Shown here in pieces: positions 44,719 to 53,984 of a stretch of DNA of 64,000 nt; the first letter of the stretch is position 1; every line of letters starts with the position of its first letter. Location: assembly GCF_003339505.1 (NCBI RefSeq), contig NZ_QPIW01000001.1, positions 310,001-374,000 on the forward strand. Direction: 5' to 3'. The DNA comes from Runella aurantiaca (lineage in GTDB: Bacteria > Bacteroidota > Bacteroidia > Cytophagales > Spirosomataceae). A model generated the notes under the pieces. It worked only from the letters and a program-made list of their open reading frames with translations. It did not search any database and had not been told where the DNA came from. The position numbers and the translations under genes are program-made.

Positions 44719-45327
44719 ATGAAAACAATTGCAATGTTATTTCTAGTGGGCCTCATTGGCCTTACAGCTTGTAATACCGAAGGAGTACCTGGGCCGAAAG
44801 GAGATACGGGTGCACAAGGGCCTAAGGGCGACACTGGTTCGCAAGGCCCCAAGGGAGATTCGGGTACGGTGAATGCCCGGAGTTATATTTACGCCAATCA
44901 GCAGTTTAATGCACTAGGCACTCCAAATTATGATGCTACTACTAAACTGTTCACTTACAATAGTTTTCGGACTTATAGTCCACAAAACTACGCTGCAATC
45001 GCCGATAAAGGGGTGGTGTTGGTTTACCTTCGTGATCAACTCAATGCGTGGACTTTAAACACCATTCGGGCCAACTATCTCAACGTAGGCGTGAGCGATA
45101 GCCCTAGTGTGATTGAGTCGGTGGTTCGGCCTCAAACTGATAAAGTTCAGATAATGGCTAAATTAACAACGCCTTTGGAGACAAACTTATTTGTAAACTA
45201 CCGATTTGATGTAAAAATCATTCTGATTGAGCCCACCCATTCGGTAATAGGTGCGCTGCGTATGGGTCAAGTTGATGTCAAAGACAGTCGAAATGTTGAG
45301 CGATTTTTCAACCTAAAACACCTTTAA
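44719..45327 (+). CDS. Collagen-like lipoprotein
   Basis: A 202-residue lipoprotein (signal MKTIAMLFLVGLIGLTACNT, lipobox LTAC). Directly after the lipidated Cys come about nine Gly-X-Y triplets (GPKGDTGAQGPKGDTGSQ...), enough to form a short collagen triple helix, then a beta-rich domain (about 50-202; RSYIYANQQFNALG, NLFVNYRFDVKIIL). This is the layout of a surface lipoprotein that trimerises through a collagen stalk. The role of the head domain is unknown. Its intergenic inverted repeat follows after 130 nt. Confidence 0.85.
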   Translation: MKTIAMLFLVGLIGLTACNTEGVPGPKGDTGAQGPKGDTGSQGPKGDSGTVNARSYIYANQQFNALGTPNYDATTKLFTYNSFRTYSPQNYAAIADKGVVLVYLRDQLNAWTLNTIRANYLNVGVSDSPSVIESVVRPQTDKVQIMAKLTTPLETNLFVNYRFDVKIILIEPTHSVIGALRMGQVDVKDSRNVERFFNLKHL

Positions 45328-45816
45328 ATTGCGAAGTGGAATGCAATTAGGCTTATTGACTTTAGATTAGAAATACAAAAGATTTTGTTCACGCTTTTGC
45401 ATTTACTGATTTACAATTCATTTTCGAAAACCGAACTTTTTCGTTTGGGTACCTTGGAATTAACCAGACAATTTTATTTTACATTTGTCTGGTTAATTTA
45501 TTGGATATGGTTGAGGAAAGTTTAGAAGTACTGGCGGGACTCTCTTACATATTATTGAGTGGCATTTTGGGGCCTTGTCAGGTTGGAAGACCACGCTTGT
45601 CAAAACACTGGTTGCTAAGCAGACCAAGTGTTTATTTAGATTTGGAGTATTTTTGCCGACCGAGTCAAGTTACAAAATGCGTCTGATTTGAAATAGTCAT
45701 TTTGGGTGAAATTCAACGGATGCCCGAGTTATTTCTGTTACTTTGTTCGATGTTTGACCAAAATCGCTAATCGAGGCGGTTCATCCTGTTGGGTTCGGCT
45801 TCTTCTGATAAAAAAT
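45328..45816. other. Gene-free region with a 14-bp inverted repeat
   Basis: This 489-nt region holds no convincing gene (a 61-codon plus-strand frame at 45501-45686 has no homology-like features). Arms AATTAACCAGACAA (45458-45471) and TTGTCTGGTTAATT (45485-45498) form a perfect 14-bp stem with a 13-nt AT-rich loop; it may be the terminator of the collagen-like gene. Confidence 0.6.
45458..45498. terminator. Perfect 14-bp hairpin after the collagen-like gene
   Basis: The inverted repeat has a 13-nt loop and is followed by TTATTGG, without a long T-run. It is symmetric, so it could act on both strands, but no gene faces it from the right. Confidence 0.55.
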
Positions 45817-46221
45817 ATGAATACCACAAAAAATATTCAACTTGTTCAAAACAATTATACGGCTTTTGGTAAAGGCGATATGGATACCTTCTTTGGTAAT
45901 TTATCAGATAATTTCGTTTGGGAGGCTCTTTATCCCGAAATGGTCCCTTACGGTGGAATGTATCAGGGAAAACAACAAGTAGGCACAATGCTTCAAAGCA
46001 TGGGAAGCAATTTAGACATTCGTATGTTTTCGCCTGAGGAGTTTTTTGTCAACCAAAACAAGGTAGTCGTTATAGGGCAAGAAACTGCCACGGTAAAAAA
46101 TACAGGTAAGACCTATCATCAACGTTGGGTACACATTTGGGAGGTTGACGAAAACAACAAACTTACCCGTATTACCTCTTATAACGATACAGATGCCATA
46201 AAAGAGGCTTTTTTCAAATAA
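45817..46221 (+). CDS. SnoaL/NTF2-like fold protein (ketosteroid-isomerase-like)
   Basis: A 134-residue protein of the SnoaL/NTF2-like superfamily. NIQLVQNNYTAFGKGDMDTF, LSDNFVWEALYPEMVPYGGM, and YHQRWVHIWEVDENNKLTRI follow the helix-sheet order of the fold. It lacks a signal and is likely cytoplasmic. The family covers isomerases, cyclases and non-catalytic binding proteins, so no reaction is proposed. The ATG at 45817 gives the family's usual N-terminus; the longer frame has a Cys-rich extension. Confidence 0.85.
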   Translation: MNTTKNIQLVQNNYTAFGKGDMDTFFGNLSDNFVWEALYPEMVPYGGMYQGKQQVGTMLQSMGSNLDIRMFSPEEFFVNQNKVVVIGQETATVKNTGKTYHQRWVHIWEVDENNKLTRITSYNDTDAIKEAFFK

Positions 46222-46330
46222 CATAAAACTTGCTCATGATAACGGACTCCTGATGATAAAAGATAGGAGGTTAAGGTTCTGTGAACACATTGTGAGCCAT
46301 TCCAATTGCCCAAACGTATCTCATTAATTC

Positions 46331-46358
46331 CCTGATTAACAAGGTGCACTTAATCAGG
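46331..46358 (+). terminator. Hairpin after the SnoaL-like gene
   Basis: Arms CCTGATTAA (46331-46339) and TTAATCAGG (46350-46358), 9 bp with a 10-nt loop, followed by TTTTAAA. Confidence 0.6.
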
Positions 46359-46518
46359 TTTTAAATCTACCTTAACACCATTTGAGCTGTGTAGTGGTTA
46401 ATTTGGGCGTACACAACCCAATGACTGTTTATACATTTAACGATTTGGCAAAACCAGGTTAACCTTCGGATAACACTAAATACCCAATTTTGCTGCGTAG
46501 TATAACCGCACTTAATTA

Positions 46519-47382
46519 GTGAAAATAGTAATCACCATCGTTAGCGCCATGGCTGTTTTGTTTTTCGGAGCGGCAGACATGGAAGTAAAAATCGTTGCAT
46601 CAACCACCATTGACTCTTTAGGGGCTTGCCAGGGAGTTAGCTATCAACAAGGTAAGGTTTATCTCTACGGCGACCGTGAAATGGGAATAATCCGTACTTA
46701 TACCCTCAACTCCAATCAATTAGTTTATACGGGCCAAGAAATAAAGCTCACGCAAAACGGTCAGGATGTGATCAATCATCCCACTGGAATTGCTCATAAT
46801 GGCTCCAAACACACTTTTATCGGCAACAGTATTCGTCTTAATCCAGAAGGAACGCGCTGGAAAGCGGTGATTTATGCCGTTGATTGGGAAGGGCTGCAAC
46901 GTACCAAAACACTGGACGGAAATTTGCTCAACGTGATTGAAGACGATGTATGTATTCAGGGAACGCGTCCTGAGTACGTACAATACAAAGGTAAATGGTA
47001 CGTAGCCACAGCTGATTATGGCCAAAAATCCAACGAAGTTCGTCTCTATGACCCCGAACTCCTCCGCAATGCCAAAAGGACAAGCGAAGCAGGTGTGTTG
47101 TTCAAAAAGTTTAGCTGCTCGGCTTGGGTTCAAAACCTGCATTGGATACCGTCAAAGGGAGTTTTGGTATTGATTCAAAACCAAATAGAGGGTCGTAAAT
47201 GGCGATTTACGTTTGTGGATTTGAACAAATCCATTGCATCGGGGCAACAACAAGTATTGAACGTAGTAGATATTGATAAATCCGACGAGTTGGAAGGTTT
47301 TACGCTTCTCGATGGCTCTTCAACGGGGATGGCCGTTACTTCTTCGCGCCATCAAAATGTACATTTTGTAACGGTAAAATAA
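46519..47382 (+). CDS. Beta-propeller-like protein of unknown function
   Basis: A 287-residue protein, starting with GTG and a hydrophobic N-terminus (VITIVSAMAVLFFGAADM) that may be a signal. The remainder is made of short beta strands with a beta-propeller look (VSYQQGKVYLYGDREMGIIR, YVQYKGKWYVATADYGQKSN, AVTSSRHQNVHFVTV). No catalytic motif was recognised. It directly precedes the first SusC-like gene (61 nt), with a hairpin between, and may belong to that system. It is not a clear Pfam family by eye. Confidence 0.6.
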   Translation: MKIVITIVSAMAVLFFGAADMEVKIVASTTIDSLGACQGVSYQQGKVYLYGDREMGIIRTYTLNSNQLVYTGQEIKLTQNGQDVINHPTGIAHNGSKHTFIGNSIRLNPEGTRWKAVIYAVDWEGLQRTKTLDGNLLNVIEDDVCIQGTRPEYVQYKGKWYVATADYGQKSNEVRLYDPELLRNAKRTSEAGVLFKKFSCSAWVQNLHWIPSKGVLVLIQNQIEGRKWRFTFVDLNKSIASGQQQVLNVVDIDKSDELEGFTLLDGSSTGMAVTSSRHQNVHFVTVK

Positions 47383-47393
47383 CAAAAGGCGTA

Positions 47394-47417
47394 TTTGCCG
47401 GCGCCCTTTTCGGCAAA
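47394..47417. repeat. Short hairpin before susC-like gene 1
   Basis: Arms TTTGCCG (47394-47400) and CGGCAAA (47411-47417), 7 bp with a 10-nt loop. It lies in the 61 nt between the propeller gene and the receptor gene, where it could slow or end transcription. Confidence 0.5.
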
Positions 47418-47443
47418 CCAATTAAACACCTAATTTATTAGTG

Positions 47444-50400
47444 ATGAACATCTACAAAACACCAACCAAAAGTTGGATGTGCTTTTGCATTTTGTTTTTG
47501 GGATTGACCTTTCTGCATCAATCCCCTGCATCAGCCACCAAGCTCCAACAGGTAATCAAAGTAACAGGAACCATTACCGATGAGGCAAATCAACCGTTGC
47601 CGGGCGTAAGTATTGTGGAAAAACAAACCCGCAAAGGAACGGTATCTGACGGGCAAGGAAAGTTTTCTCTTGAAGTATCTACGGAAGCTGTGCTGGTCAT
47701 TTCGTCGGTCGGATTTGTGCCGCAGGAAGTGGTAATTAATGGTCAAATGTCCTTGACAATTAAACTCAAAGAAGACATAAATATGCTCAATGAGGTGGTA
47801 GCGGTGGGTTATCAAACCCTGCGTAAAAGCGACGTAACAGGGGCTATCTCAAACGTAAAAGCCCGCGAATTGAACCTCGCCGCCCCAACGCTCGGGCAGG
47901 CATTGGTAGGAAAACTGGCTGGGGTGCAAGTGTCGCAGGTAAGCGGAGCACCCTATGTCAGCACTAAAATCCGGGTGCGCGGAATTGGCTCCATCAATGC
48001 CAGCTCAGACCCGTTGTACGTTATTGACGGTTTTCCCGCAGGAAATGATGTTTTCATCAACCCCAACGACATTGAAAGCATTGACATTCTGAAAGATGCG
48101 GCTTCGGCGGCTATTTATGGTTCACGCGCTTCGGGTGGGGTCGTCATTATCACCACCAAACGCGGCAAAGAGGGTAAGGGTAAAATGGAATATGACTATC
48201 AATATGGTGTACATCAATTGGCAAAGAAAGTAAAGTTGCTTAATTCAGAGCAGTTTGCACAATTGTTGATTGATGCCCGCAACAACACCTACCGCGATTT
48301 GTACGAAAATTCAGGGAAGACATGGAACAACTCTATGTTTTCAGATGATAACGCTACGCGAGTCTCCAAAGTAGGTAACGCCAGCGCCGTAAGCATTCCA
48401 ACCGACATCTATGACTTTGCGAATCAGAAGTTGATTGCGCCTAAATACAATACCGATTGGCAAAACGAATTGTACCGTAATGCACCCGTGAGTCGCCACA
48501 ATCTGACGTTTTCGGGTGGCAACAAAGGCGGACGCTATTTGGTAAGTTTGGGTTATCAAAACCAACAGGGAATTATCGTCGCTACCAAACAAGAACGACT
48601 GAATTTTAGGGTTAATGTTGACGGTGACCTGACCGAAAAACTCAAAGTAGGAGCGAGTATTTTTGTCACTTCCACCAACGGGCGCGAAGTACAAGAAGGC
48701 CGTTTTAATCAGGGGGTAGTATTAGGTGCGTTGATTTATCCGCCCACCTTCCGAGCATACGACGACAACGGCGTGTTATTGAAAAATCAGGTAGCCGCCC
48801 AACAGCCAACGTTTGGGTATCAGACAGTAGAAAATCCCGTGGCTTTAGCGTTGGAAACCAACATCAAGCGTCGCGGATTGCGGGCTAATTACAACGGAAA
48901 TCTTACCTATGAACTCTTGCCAGGATTGTCGGCCAAAGCTAACATCGGTTTGCAAACGTACAACGAGAAATACGAGTACTATTTGCCCACGAGCCTGAGC
49001 AGTGGCAACAATCCGCCGTATTCTACGCAATCTTACGCTGCGGCCCGAGCCACCGCCCAAACATTGGCAACTACCAACCTTTTGGGAGAGTTTACGGCCA
49101 ACTACACCAAGCAATTCGGCGAACATGGCATTAATTTATTAGCGGGTTATACCGCCCAAAAATACAACAGTGACTTAATCAGTGTGTCGGCGCAAGGATT
49201 TCAGAATGACCTGATTCAAGAAATTACAGCCAAAGGCGCTGACCCAGCCAATTTTTTCCTGAATGGCGCAACTGGAAAAGTAGAAGAAACGCTGTTGTCG
49301 TACTTGGCAAGGGCCGAATACCGTTATGCGAGTCGCTATTACATCACGGCGGCTTTTCGTCGTGACGGGTCTTCTCGTTTTGGACCGTTGAACCGTTGGG
49401 GCGCTTTTCCGTCCGTGTCGGCAGGGTGGAATATTTCCGAAGAATCGTTCTATAACAATATGTTAGGAGAAGCTTCAACGCTCAAACTGCGGGCAAGCTG
49501 GGGTCTGACGGGTAATTACAACATCGGAAATTACAATTATCTGCAAACCATGGCTAACCCAAGCGGGACCGTTTTTGGCAACGGAACCATCAACACGGCC
49601 GTTTGGGCAGGCCCCATCAAAGATCAACGTTTGGGTTGGGAATCGACTTCACAATACAATGTAGGACTTGATGTTGGATTATTGCGCAACCGCCTTTCAT
49701 TCATTTTCAATGCCTATTTGAGTAATTCATACAATTTGTTGTTCAATCAACCTGTGTCGGCTATTTCGGGAACGTCTACAATCTTAACCAACCTGCGCGA
49801 TTCGAAAGTGCAAAACAAAGGCGTTGAGTTGCAGATAGACAGCCGTTTGGTTTCGACCAAAGATTTTAAGTTGAATCTAAGCGGGAATATTTCGTTCAAC
49901 CGCAATAAAGTCCTCAACATGGGAGGCGCCAATACCATCATTACCAACGGTGCCGAGCGCTCTTACCTGACCCACATTACCCAAGAAGGGCAGCCCATCG
50001 GAATGTTCTATGGATTTAAAGTGATTGGCATGGTGCGTGAAAAAGACATGGAAAATATTGCGGTTGATAATGCCAACTACAACGCTTCTAAGCAGTCATT
50101 CCCAACGGGTTACGTGTTGAAAGGCCCAGCACGTTCGACGGCTTCAAGCAATCCGCTCCGTCCGGGTGATTTGATTTTTGAAGATGTAAACAAAGATGGT
50201 GTCGTGAATGATGCCGACAAACAGGTCATTGGTACGCCTTATCCTAAGTTTACCTACGGCTTTTCGCTCAATGCAAGTTACCGCGATTTTGATTTGGGGG
50301 CAGCGTTCAACGGCGTATACGGGAATCAGGTATTGGACGGACAGGATTATTATGTCTATAATATGGAAGCCTCAGGTAATCAATATGTTGATGTAATCAA

Positions 50401-50752
50401 TCGTTATCGCTCAGAAGCCGAACCGGGCAACGGACTTGTATACCGAGCAGCTCGTGGAGGTACCCAAAGCAACAGCACCCGTTTGTCCACATTCTATTTG
50501 CAAAGCGGCTCCTTCTTCCGTTGTACCAACCTTTCGTTGGGTTATAATTTGCCGACAAAATGGCTCGGTAAATGGAAAGTGGAAGGCCTGCGCGTGTATG
50601 CCAATGTCAATAATGCTTTTACCGTAACGAAGTACAAGGGCTACAATCCTGAAGTGGATTACAATGGCGGAGCCAACCTCACGCCCGGGGTAGATTATGG
50701 TATGTATCCATTGGCCCGTGCCTACAACATCGGCGCAAAATTGACTTTCTAA
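47444..50752 (+). CDS. SusC/RagA-like TonB-dependent receptor 1
   Basis: A 1102-residue outer-membrane receptor. Signal peptide to about residue 31 (HQSPASATK), CarboxypepD_reg-like domain (about 38-125; TGTITDEANQPLPGVSIVEK), the SusC signature VAVGYQTLRKSDVTGAIS, plug (LYVIDGFPAGNDVFINPNDI, AIYGSRASGGVVIITTKRGK), and a barrel ending ARAYNIGAKLTF. The ATG at 47444 is chosen over the GTG directly before it. SusD partner 1 follows. Unlike SusC-like 2, no enzyme gene is attached, so the substrate is unknown. Confidence 0.95.
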   Translation: MNIYKTPTKSWMCFCILFLGLTFLHQSPASATKLQQVIKVTGTITDEANQPLPGVSIVEKQTRKGTVSDGQGKFSLEVSTEAVLVISSVGFVPQEVVINGQMSLTIKLKEDINMLNEVVAVGYQTLRKSDVTGAISNVKARELNLAAPTLGQALVGKLAGVQVSQVSGAPYVSTKIRVRGIGSINASSDPLYVIDGFPAGNDVFINPNDIESIDILKDAASAAIYGSRASGGVVIITTKRGKEGKGKMEYDYQYGVHQLAKKVKLLNSEQFAQLLIDARNNTYRDLYENSGKTWNNSMFSDDNATRVSKVGNASAVSIPTDIYDFANQKLIAPKYNTDWQNELYRNAPVSRHNLTFSGGNKGGRYLVSLGYQNQQGIIVATKQERLNFRVNVDGDLTEKLKVGASIFVTSTNGREVQEGRFNQGVVLGALIYPPTFRAYDDNGVLLKNQVAAQQPTFGYQTVENPVALALETNIKRRGLRANYNGNLTYELLPGLSAKANIGLQTYNEKYEYYLPTSLSSGNNPPYSTQSYAAARATAQTLATTNLLGEFTANYTKQFGEHGINLLAGYTAQKYNSDLISVSAQGFQNDLIQEITAKGADPANFFLNGATGKVEETLLSYLARAEYRYASRYYITAAFRRDGSSRFGPLNRWGAFPSVSAGWNISEESFYNNMLGEASTLKLRASWGLTGNYNIGNYNYLQTMANPSGTVFGNGTINTAVWAGPIKDQRLGWESTSQYNVGLDVGLLRNRLSFIFNAYLSNSYNLLFNQPVSAISGTSTILTNLRDSKVQNKGVELQIDSRLVSTKDFKLNLSGNISFNRNKVLNMGGANTIITNGAERSYLTHITQEGQPIGMFYGFKVIGMVREKDMENIAVDNANYNASKQSFPTGYVLKGPARSTASSNPLRPGDLIFEDVNKDGVVNDADKQVIGTPYPKFTYGFSLNASYRDFDLGAAFNGVYGNQVLDGQDYYVYNMEASGNQYVDVINRYRSEAEPGNGLVYRAARGGTQSNSTRLSTFYLQSGSFFRCTNLSLGYNLPTKWLGKWKVEGLRVYANVNNAFTVTKYKGYNPEVDYNGGANLTPGVDYGMYPLARAYNIGAKLTF

Positions 50753-50780
50753 CACACGTTTGATTCAACCGAAATTAATT

Positions 50781-52313
50781 ATGAAAACTATACGTAACAG
50801 TATCCTTTGTCTTTGCCTAACGCTCGGAGCAATGTCGTGCAATGACAACTTTTTGGTAGAAACTGACCCCAATTCGGTGGCTACCTCTAATTATTTTAAA
50901 AATGAAAATGACGTTTTATTAGCGGTTAACGGTGCGTATCAAGCCCTGCGCAACAACAGCGGCCTTGCCGAAGGCAGCATGTTGTATTCAGAAGAGCGCT
51001 CCGACAACACGGGCAGAAACGACAATCAATCCAACGCGGGGGAGCCGTTTCAGTTCAACGATTTCTCGTTGCTGCCCAGCAATACCTACCTAAAAACCCA
51101 CTGGTTGGCGTTGTACCAAATCATCACGCGGACCAACTTAGTGTTGGACGGGATTGAGAAAGTAACGTTTTCAAATGCCACCACCAAAGCTCAATATCAA
51201 GCAGAAGCCAAGTTTATTCGGGCATTGGTCTACTTCCATTTGGTACGTAAATGGGGCGATGTACCGCTGGTTACCAAGCCGTTGAGTTCCAGTGATGAAG
51301 TAAAAGCCAACACCGCACGGGAGAAAAAAGACAAAGTGTACGCGCAGATTGTAGCTGACCTGACCGACGTGGTCAATAGTTCATTGCCTGACCACCAGCC
51401 TGTTGCCAATAAAGGACGAGTTTCTAAAGTTGCTGGGATGGCACTTTTGGGGCAGGTATACCTGACCATGGCCACCACTTTGGATGCCGCCAACCGTACA
51501 ACTAACCTCAATCAGGCAAAGACCTACCTGACTGCTGCGTATGATAAGCGTACTTTCGGCCTGTTGAAAGAAATTTCTTATACGGATGTGTTTGATGTTG
51601 CCAAAAAATCAACGAATCCTGAAATTATCTTTCAAATCGTGTATAAGCAGGGAGACATTAATTATGCTTCCAACATTGCTGTGAGCACTCAGGCGCAGGG
51701 AGAAAATATCAATTCGTTGCGTACCACCACTGGAACGGGCGGTAATGTAACCCCTGATTTAGTAAAAGAATACGAAGAGGGTGATTTGCGGAAAGATTTT
51801 TCCATTAAATACGCTAATGCGGCCAACGTAAAAGATTACTTTATTACCAAATACCGCGATGTAAGCGCTGCGGCAGGAGCCAACGGATACGGCGGAAATG
51901 ACTGGATTCTAATGCGTTACGCCGACGTGATTTTAATGTTGGCCGAAGTGAATCTGTATTTGGGCAATGATGCGGCCGCCATTAGCTTTCTGAATCAGGT
52001 GCGCGAACGGGCGAAGATGCCTCTGTATGAAGTTGTGAAAGAGACCGCCGCATACAAAGCTAAGTTCCCTACGCTCAAAATGGCTATTTTGCACGAGCGC
52101 CGCATCGAACTGGCGTTTGAAAACCACCGTTGGTTTGATTTGCTGCGCTTTTTTACACCTGCTGAGTTGGTAACTTATATGGGCACCAAGTTGCAGGCAG
52201 ATTTTGGCGCAGCCAAGATTTCTAATTTTGGTCTCAAAGATTATTATTATCCCATTCCGTTCGATGAGTTCAAGCTTGATCCCGTAAAAATGTACCAAAA
52301 CGAAGGGTACTAG
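50781..52313 (+). CDS. SusD/RagB-like outer-membrane lipoprotein 1
   Basis: A 510-residue lipoprotein, partner of the receptor encoded 28 nt upstream. Signal with lipobox AMSCND; SusD signature positions VETDPNSVATSNYFKNENDV, the tetratricopeptide-like helices (FIRALVYFHLVRKWGDVPLV, ILHERRIELAFENHRWFDLL) and the end FDEFKLDPVKMYQNEGY are as in RagB/SusD family proteins. It acts as the lid of the SusC channel and catches substrate at the cell surface. A strong symmetric hairpin follows. Confidence 0.95.
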   Translation: MKTIRNSILCLCLTLGAMSCNDNFLVETDPNSVATSNYFKNENDVLLAVNGAYQALRNNSGLAEGSMLYSEERSDNTGRNDNQSNAGEPFQFNDFSLLPSNTYLKTHWLALYQIITRTNLVLDGIEKVTFSNATTKAQYQAEAKFIRALVYFHLVRKWGDVPLVTKPLSSSDEVKANTAREKKDKVYAQIVADLTDVVNSSLPDHQPVANKGRVSKVAGMALLGQVYLTMATTLDAANRTTNLNQAKTYLTAAYDKRTFGLLKEISYTDVFDVAKKSTNPEIIFQIVYKQGDINYASNIAVSTQAQGENINSLRTTTGTGGNVTPDLVKEYEEGDLRKDFSIKYANAANVKDYFITKYRDVSAAAGANGYGGNDWILMRYADVILMLAEVNLYLGNDAAAISFLNQVRERAKMPLYEVVKETAAYKAKFPTLKMAILHERRIELAFENHRWFDLLRFFTPAELVTYMGTKLQADFGAAKISNFGLKDYYYPIPFDEFKLDPVKMYQNEGY

Positions 52314-52345
52314 CAAATCAGTCTTACAGCATCAATAAGAGTTAG

Positions 52346-52396
52346 TTTATACACAAACGGCAACCATTTACAGAATGGTTGCCGTTTGTGTATAAA
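52346..52396. terminator. 23-bp perfect hairpin between convergent genes
   Basis: Arms 52346-52368 (TTTATACACAAACGGCAACCATT) and 52374-52396 are perfect 23-bp complements with loop TACAG. It separates susD-like 1 from the opposing Lys-rich gene. T-runs are short, so it may act as a bidirectional terminator or as an RNA stabiliser. Confidence 0.75.
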
Positions 52397-52412
52397 CGCG
52401 AATTGAAGTTAT

Positions 52413-52709
52413 CTAAGCTATAGGGGTAGGGGTAGCTTCATCTTTCTTTTTCGAAACTTTAGCTACTTTCTTGACTTTTTTTTCTTTGGCCACTTTCTTT
52501 GCTGCCTCTAACACCTTTTTTGCGGCTTTCTTTTCTCCCTTTTCTTTCTCTTTGGCTTCTTTCTGCTTAATTTTTACAAGCCTCTTCGCCAACTTTTCAG
52601 AGGTTTTATTGACCGCTTTTTTTATCTTTTTGGAAGTAGCCTCGTCTATCATAACATCGGCAATTTTTTTTGCAATTTCGCTTGCTTGAGCCTTTATTTT
52701 TGATTTCAT
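52413..52709 (-). CDS. Lysine-rich histone-H1-like small protein
   Basis: A 98-residue, strongly basic protein, with Lys about a third of residues, mostly as KK pairs separated by Ala/Val/Glu (for example EKKAAKKVLEAAKKVAKEKK), ending in an unstructured TPTPIA tail. It resembles the C-terminal tail of histone H1 and the Hc1-like proteins of Bacteroidota. DNA or RNA condensation is plausible, but low complexity makes homology impossible to judge by eye. The ATG at 52709 is used; a start 30 nt upstream adds an unlike hydrophobic stretch. Confidence 0.7.
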   Translation of the reverse strand: MKSKIKAQASEIAKKIADVMIDEATSKKIKKAVNKTSEKLAKRLVKIKQKEAKEKEKGEKKAAKKVLEAAKKVAKEKKVKKVAKVSKKKDEATPTPIA

Positions 52710-53051
52710 TTTGGGTTGAATAATTAGAAAAATGTACAAATAAAAAAATTTACAAATAGATAGGTATTTTTTTTGTAAAACAATAGTCTAATGTTGTATT
52801 TATGTTAAGTTTTTCATCGGAAATGGGGGCAAAGACCTGAACAAAAGACGGTAAGAACCTACGCCTTTTCTTTATTTAAAACCATCGGCTCAAAGCTGTT
52901 ATGTCGGCAACTTACCGCTATTTATACTATTGATAACCAATTACTTTTGATTAAATTTTTCCGTAAAAAACATAATAATTTATTGACTCTATCTTAACAT
53001 AATATAGGAGGTCAAAATGCTACATTCGCAGAATTAAACCTGCCTTCTGCG
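52710..53051. other. AT-rich region with a possible leader mini-ORF
   Basis: No gene of ordinary size. AGGAGGT at 53006-53012, a strong Shine-Dalgarno sequence rare in Bacteroidota, stands 4 nt before ATG at 53017, which begins a 6-codon frame (MLHSQN, stop at 53037) ending 14 nt before the ATP-grasp gene. CGCAGA/TCTGCG flanks the start region. Confidence 0.5.
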
Positions 53052-53984
53052 ATGAAACTACTTTATCTGTATTCTGACTCCGATTTTACCCCGTGGCGCG
53101 AAAATATCAATGCTGCCACCATTGCTTCCCTCATTCAGGCAACCCCTGAGAATGTCCAAACTTTTGTAACACATTTTGTGGGTTTCACCGCTGAGTTTGC
53201 TGATTTTTTACGTCAGTTTGACCTTGTTTTCAACGTGTGCTATGGGTACGGTGTAGCTGACCAGGTAGAAGTGGTTCGTTGGCTTGACTGGCATGGGATT
53301 AAACATACTGCAAGCTCTTATTCGACCCAACTTTTGGCCATGGATAAGGCCCTTTTGCCAGATATGTGTGTGCAAGTAGGATTAAATACTCCTCGTATTT
53401 TATTGCCTAACGAACTGCTTGATTTTTCTCCAACTACGACCTTTATTGCCAAGCATCGCTACGGTAGCCTACACCGTAACATGCTATTTTTTAAAAAAGA
53501 TAACATTCCTAGTCAGCAATTAAACAGCTTAGAATCCTACATTATTCAGCCTTATATCGAAGGCCGTGAGTTTACCGTTGCGGTAATTCCTAATAAAAAT
53601 GGACTAAACCCTCAATGCCTGCCGCCATTAGAAATTATCCCCAACGATGGTAGAGCTATCTATGTAGCAGGTCAAAACTATGGACCTACCTACAAAGATT
53701 TTGAGCCCCAATTGGATGAACATCTTTATGACATGATGACTGAAGGGGTGTTGGAACTGCATAAACTTTTGGAAATCAAAGGAATGTCGCGAACAGATGT
53801 CCGCGTAGCCAATGACGAGGTTTACATACTTGATATTAATACAATGCCAAACTTAGACCCTCAACGTAGCTACTTACCAGCCCTCGCCAATCATCACGGA
53901 ATACAATTGAAGGAGCTGATTGAACGAACCATAAAAAGCGCATTGATTTGGTACGAGCGGCAGTTGGTGCAGCAGCCCGATTGA
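53052..53984 (+). CDS. D-alanine-D-alanine ligase-like ATP-grasp protein
   Basis: A 310-residue ATP-grasp enzyme. The N-terminal Rossmann-like part (LYLYSDSDFTPWRENINAAT) is unusual for Ddl, but the middle and C-terminal parts match: FIAKHRYGSLHRNMLFFK, the nucleotide-binding YIIQPYIEGREFTVAVIPN, the GRAIY region and the metal-binding end TDVRVANDEVYILDINTMPN. Such stand-alone Ddl-like proteins ligate amino acids or peptides, and some are involved in peptide natural products. The substrate is unknown. It follows the mini-ORF leader and stands alone. ATP-dependent carboxylate-amine ligation is safe; the rest is not. Confidence 0.85.
   Translation: MKLLYLYSDSDFTPWRENINAATIASLIQATPENVQTFVTHFVGFTAEFADFLRQFDLVFNVCYGYGVADQVEVVRWLDWHGIKHTASSYSTQLLAMDKALLPDMCVQVGLNTPRILLPNELLDFSPTTTFIAKHRYGSLHRNMLFFKKDNIPSQQLNSLESYIIQPYIEGREFTVAVIPNKNGLNPQCLPPLEIIPNDGRAIYVAGQNYGPTYKDFEPQLDEHLYDMMTEGVLELHKLLEIKGMSRTDVRVANDEVYILDINTMPNLDPQRSYLPALANHHGIQLKELIERTIKSALIWYERQLVQQPD

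Noticed and set aside
45501-45686. 61-codon plus-strand frame (MDMVEESLEVL...)
   Set aside because: No recognisable motif, no promoter or ribosome-binding support; composition is not protein-like in its second half. Considered a chance frame in a gene-poor region.
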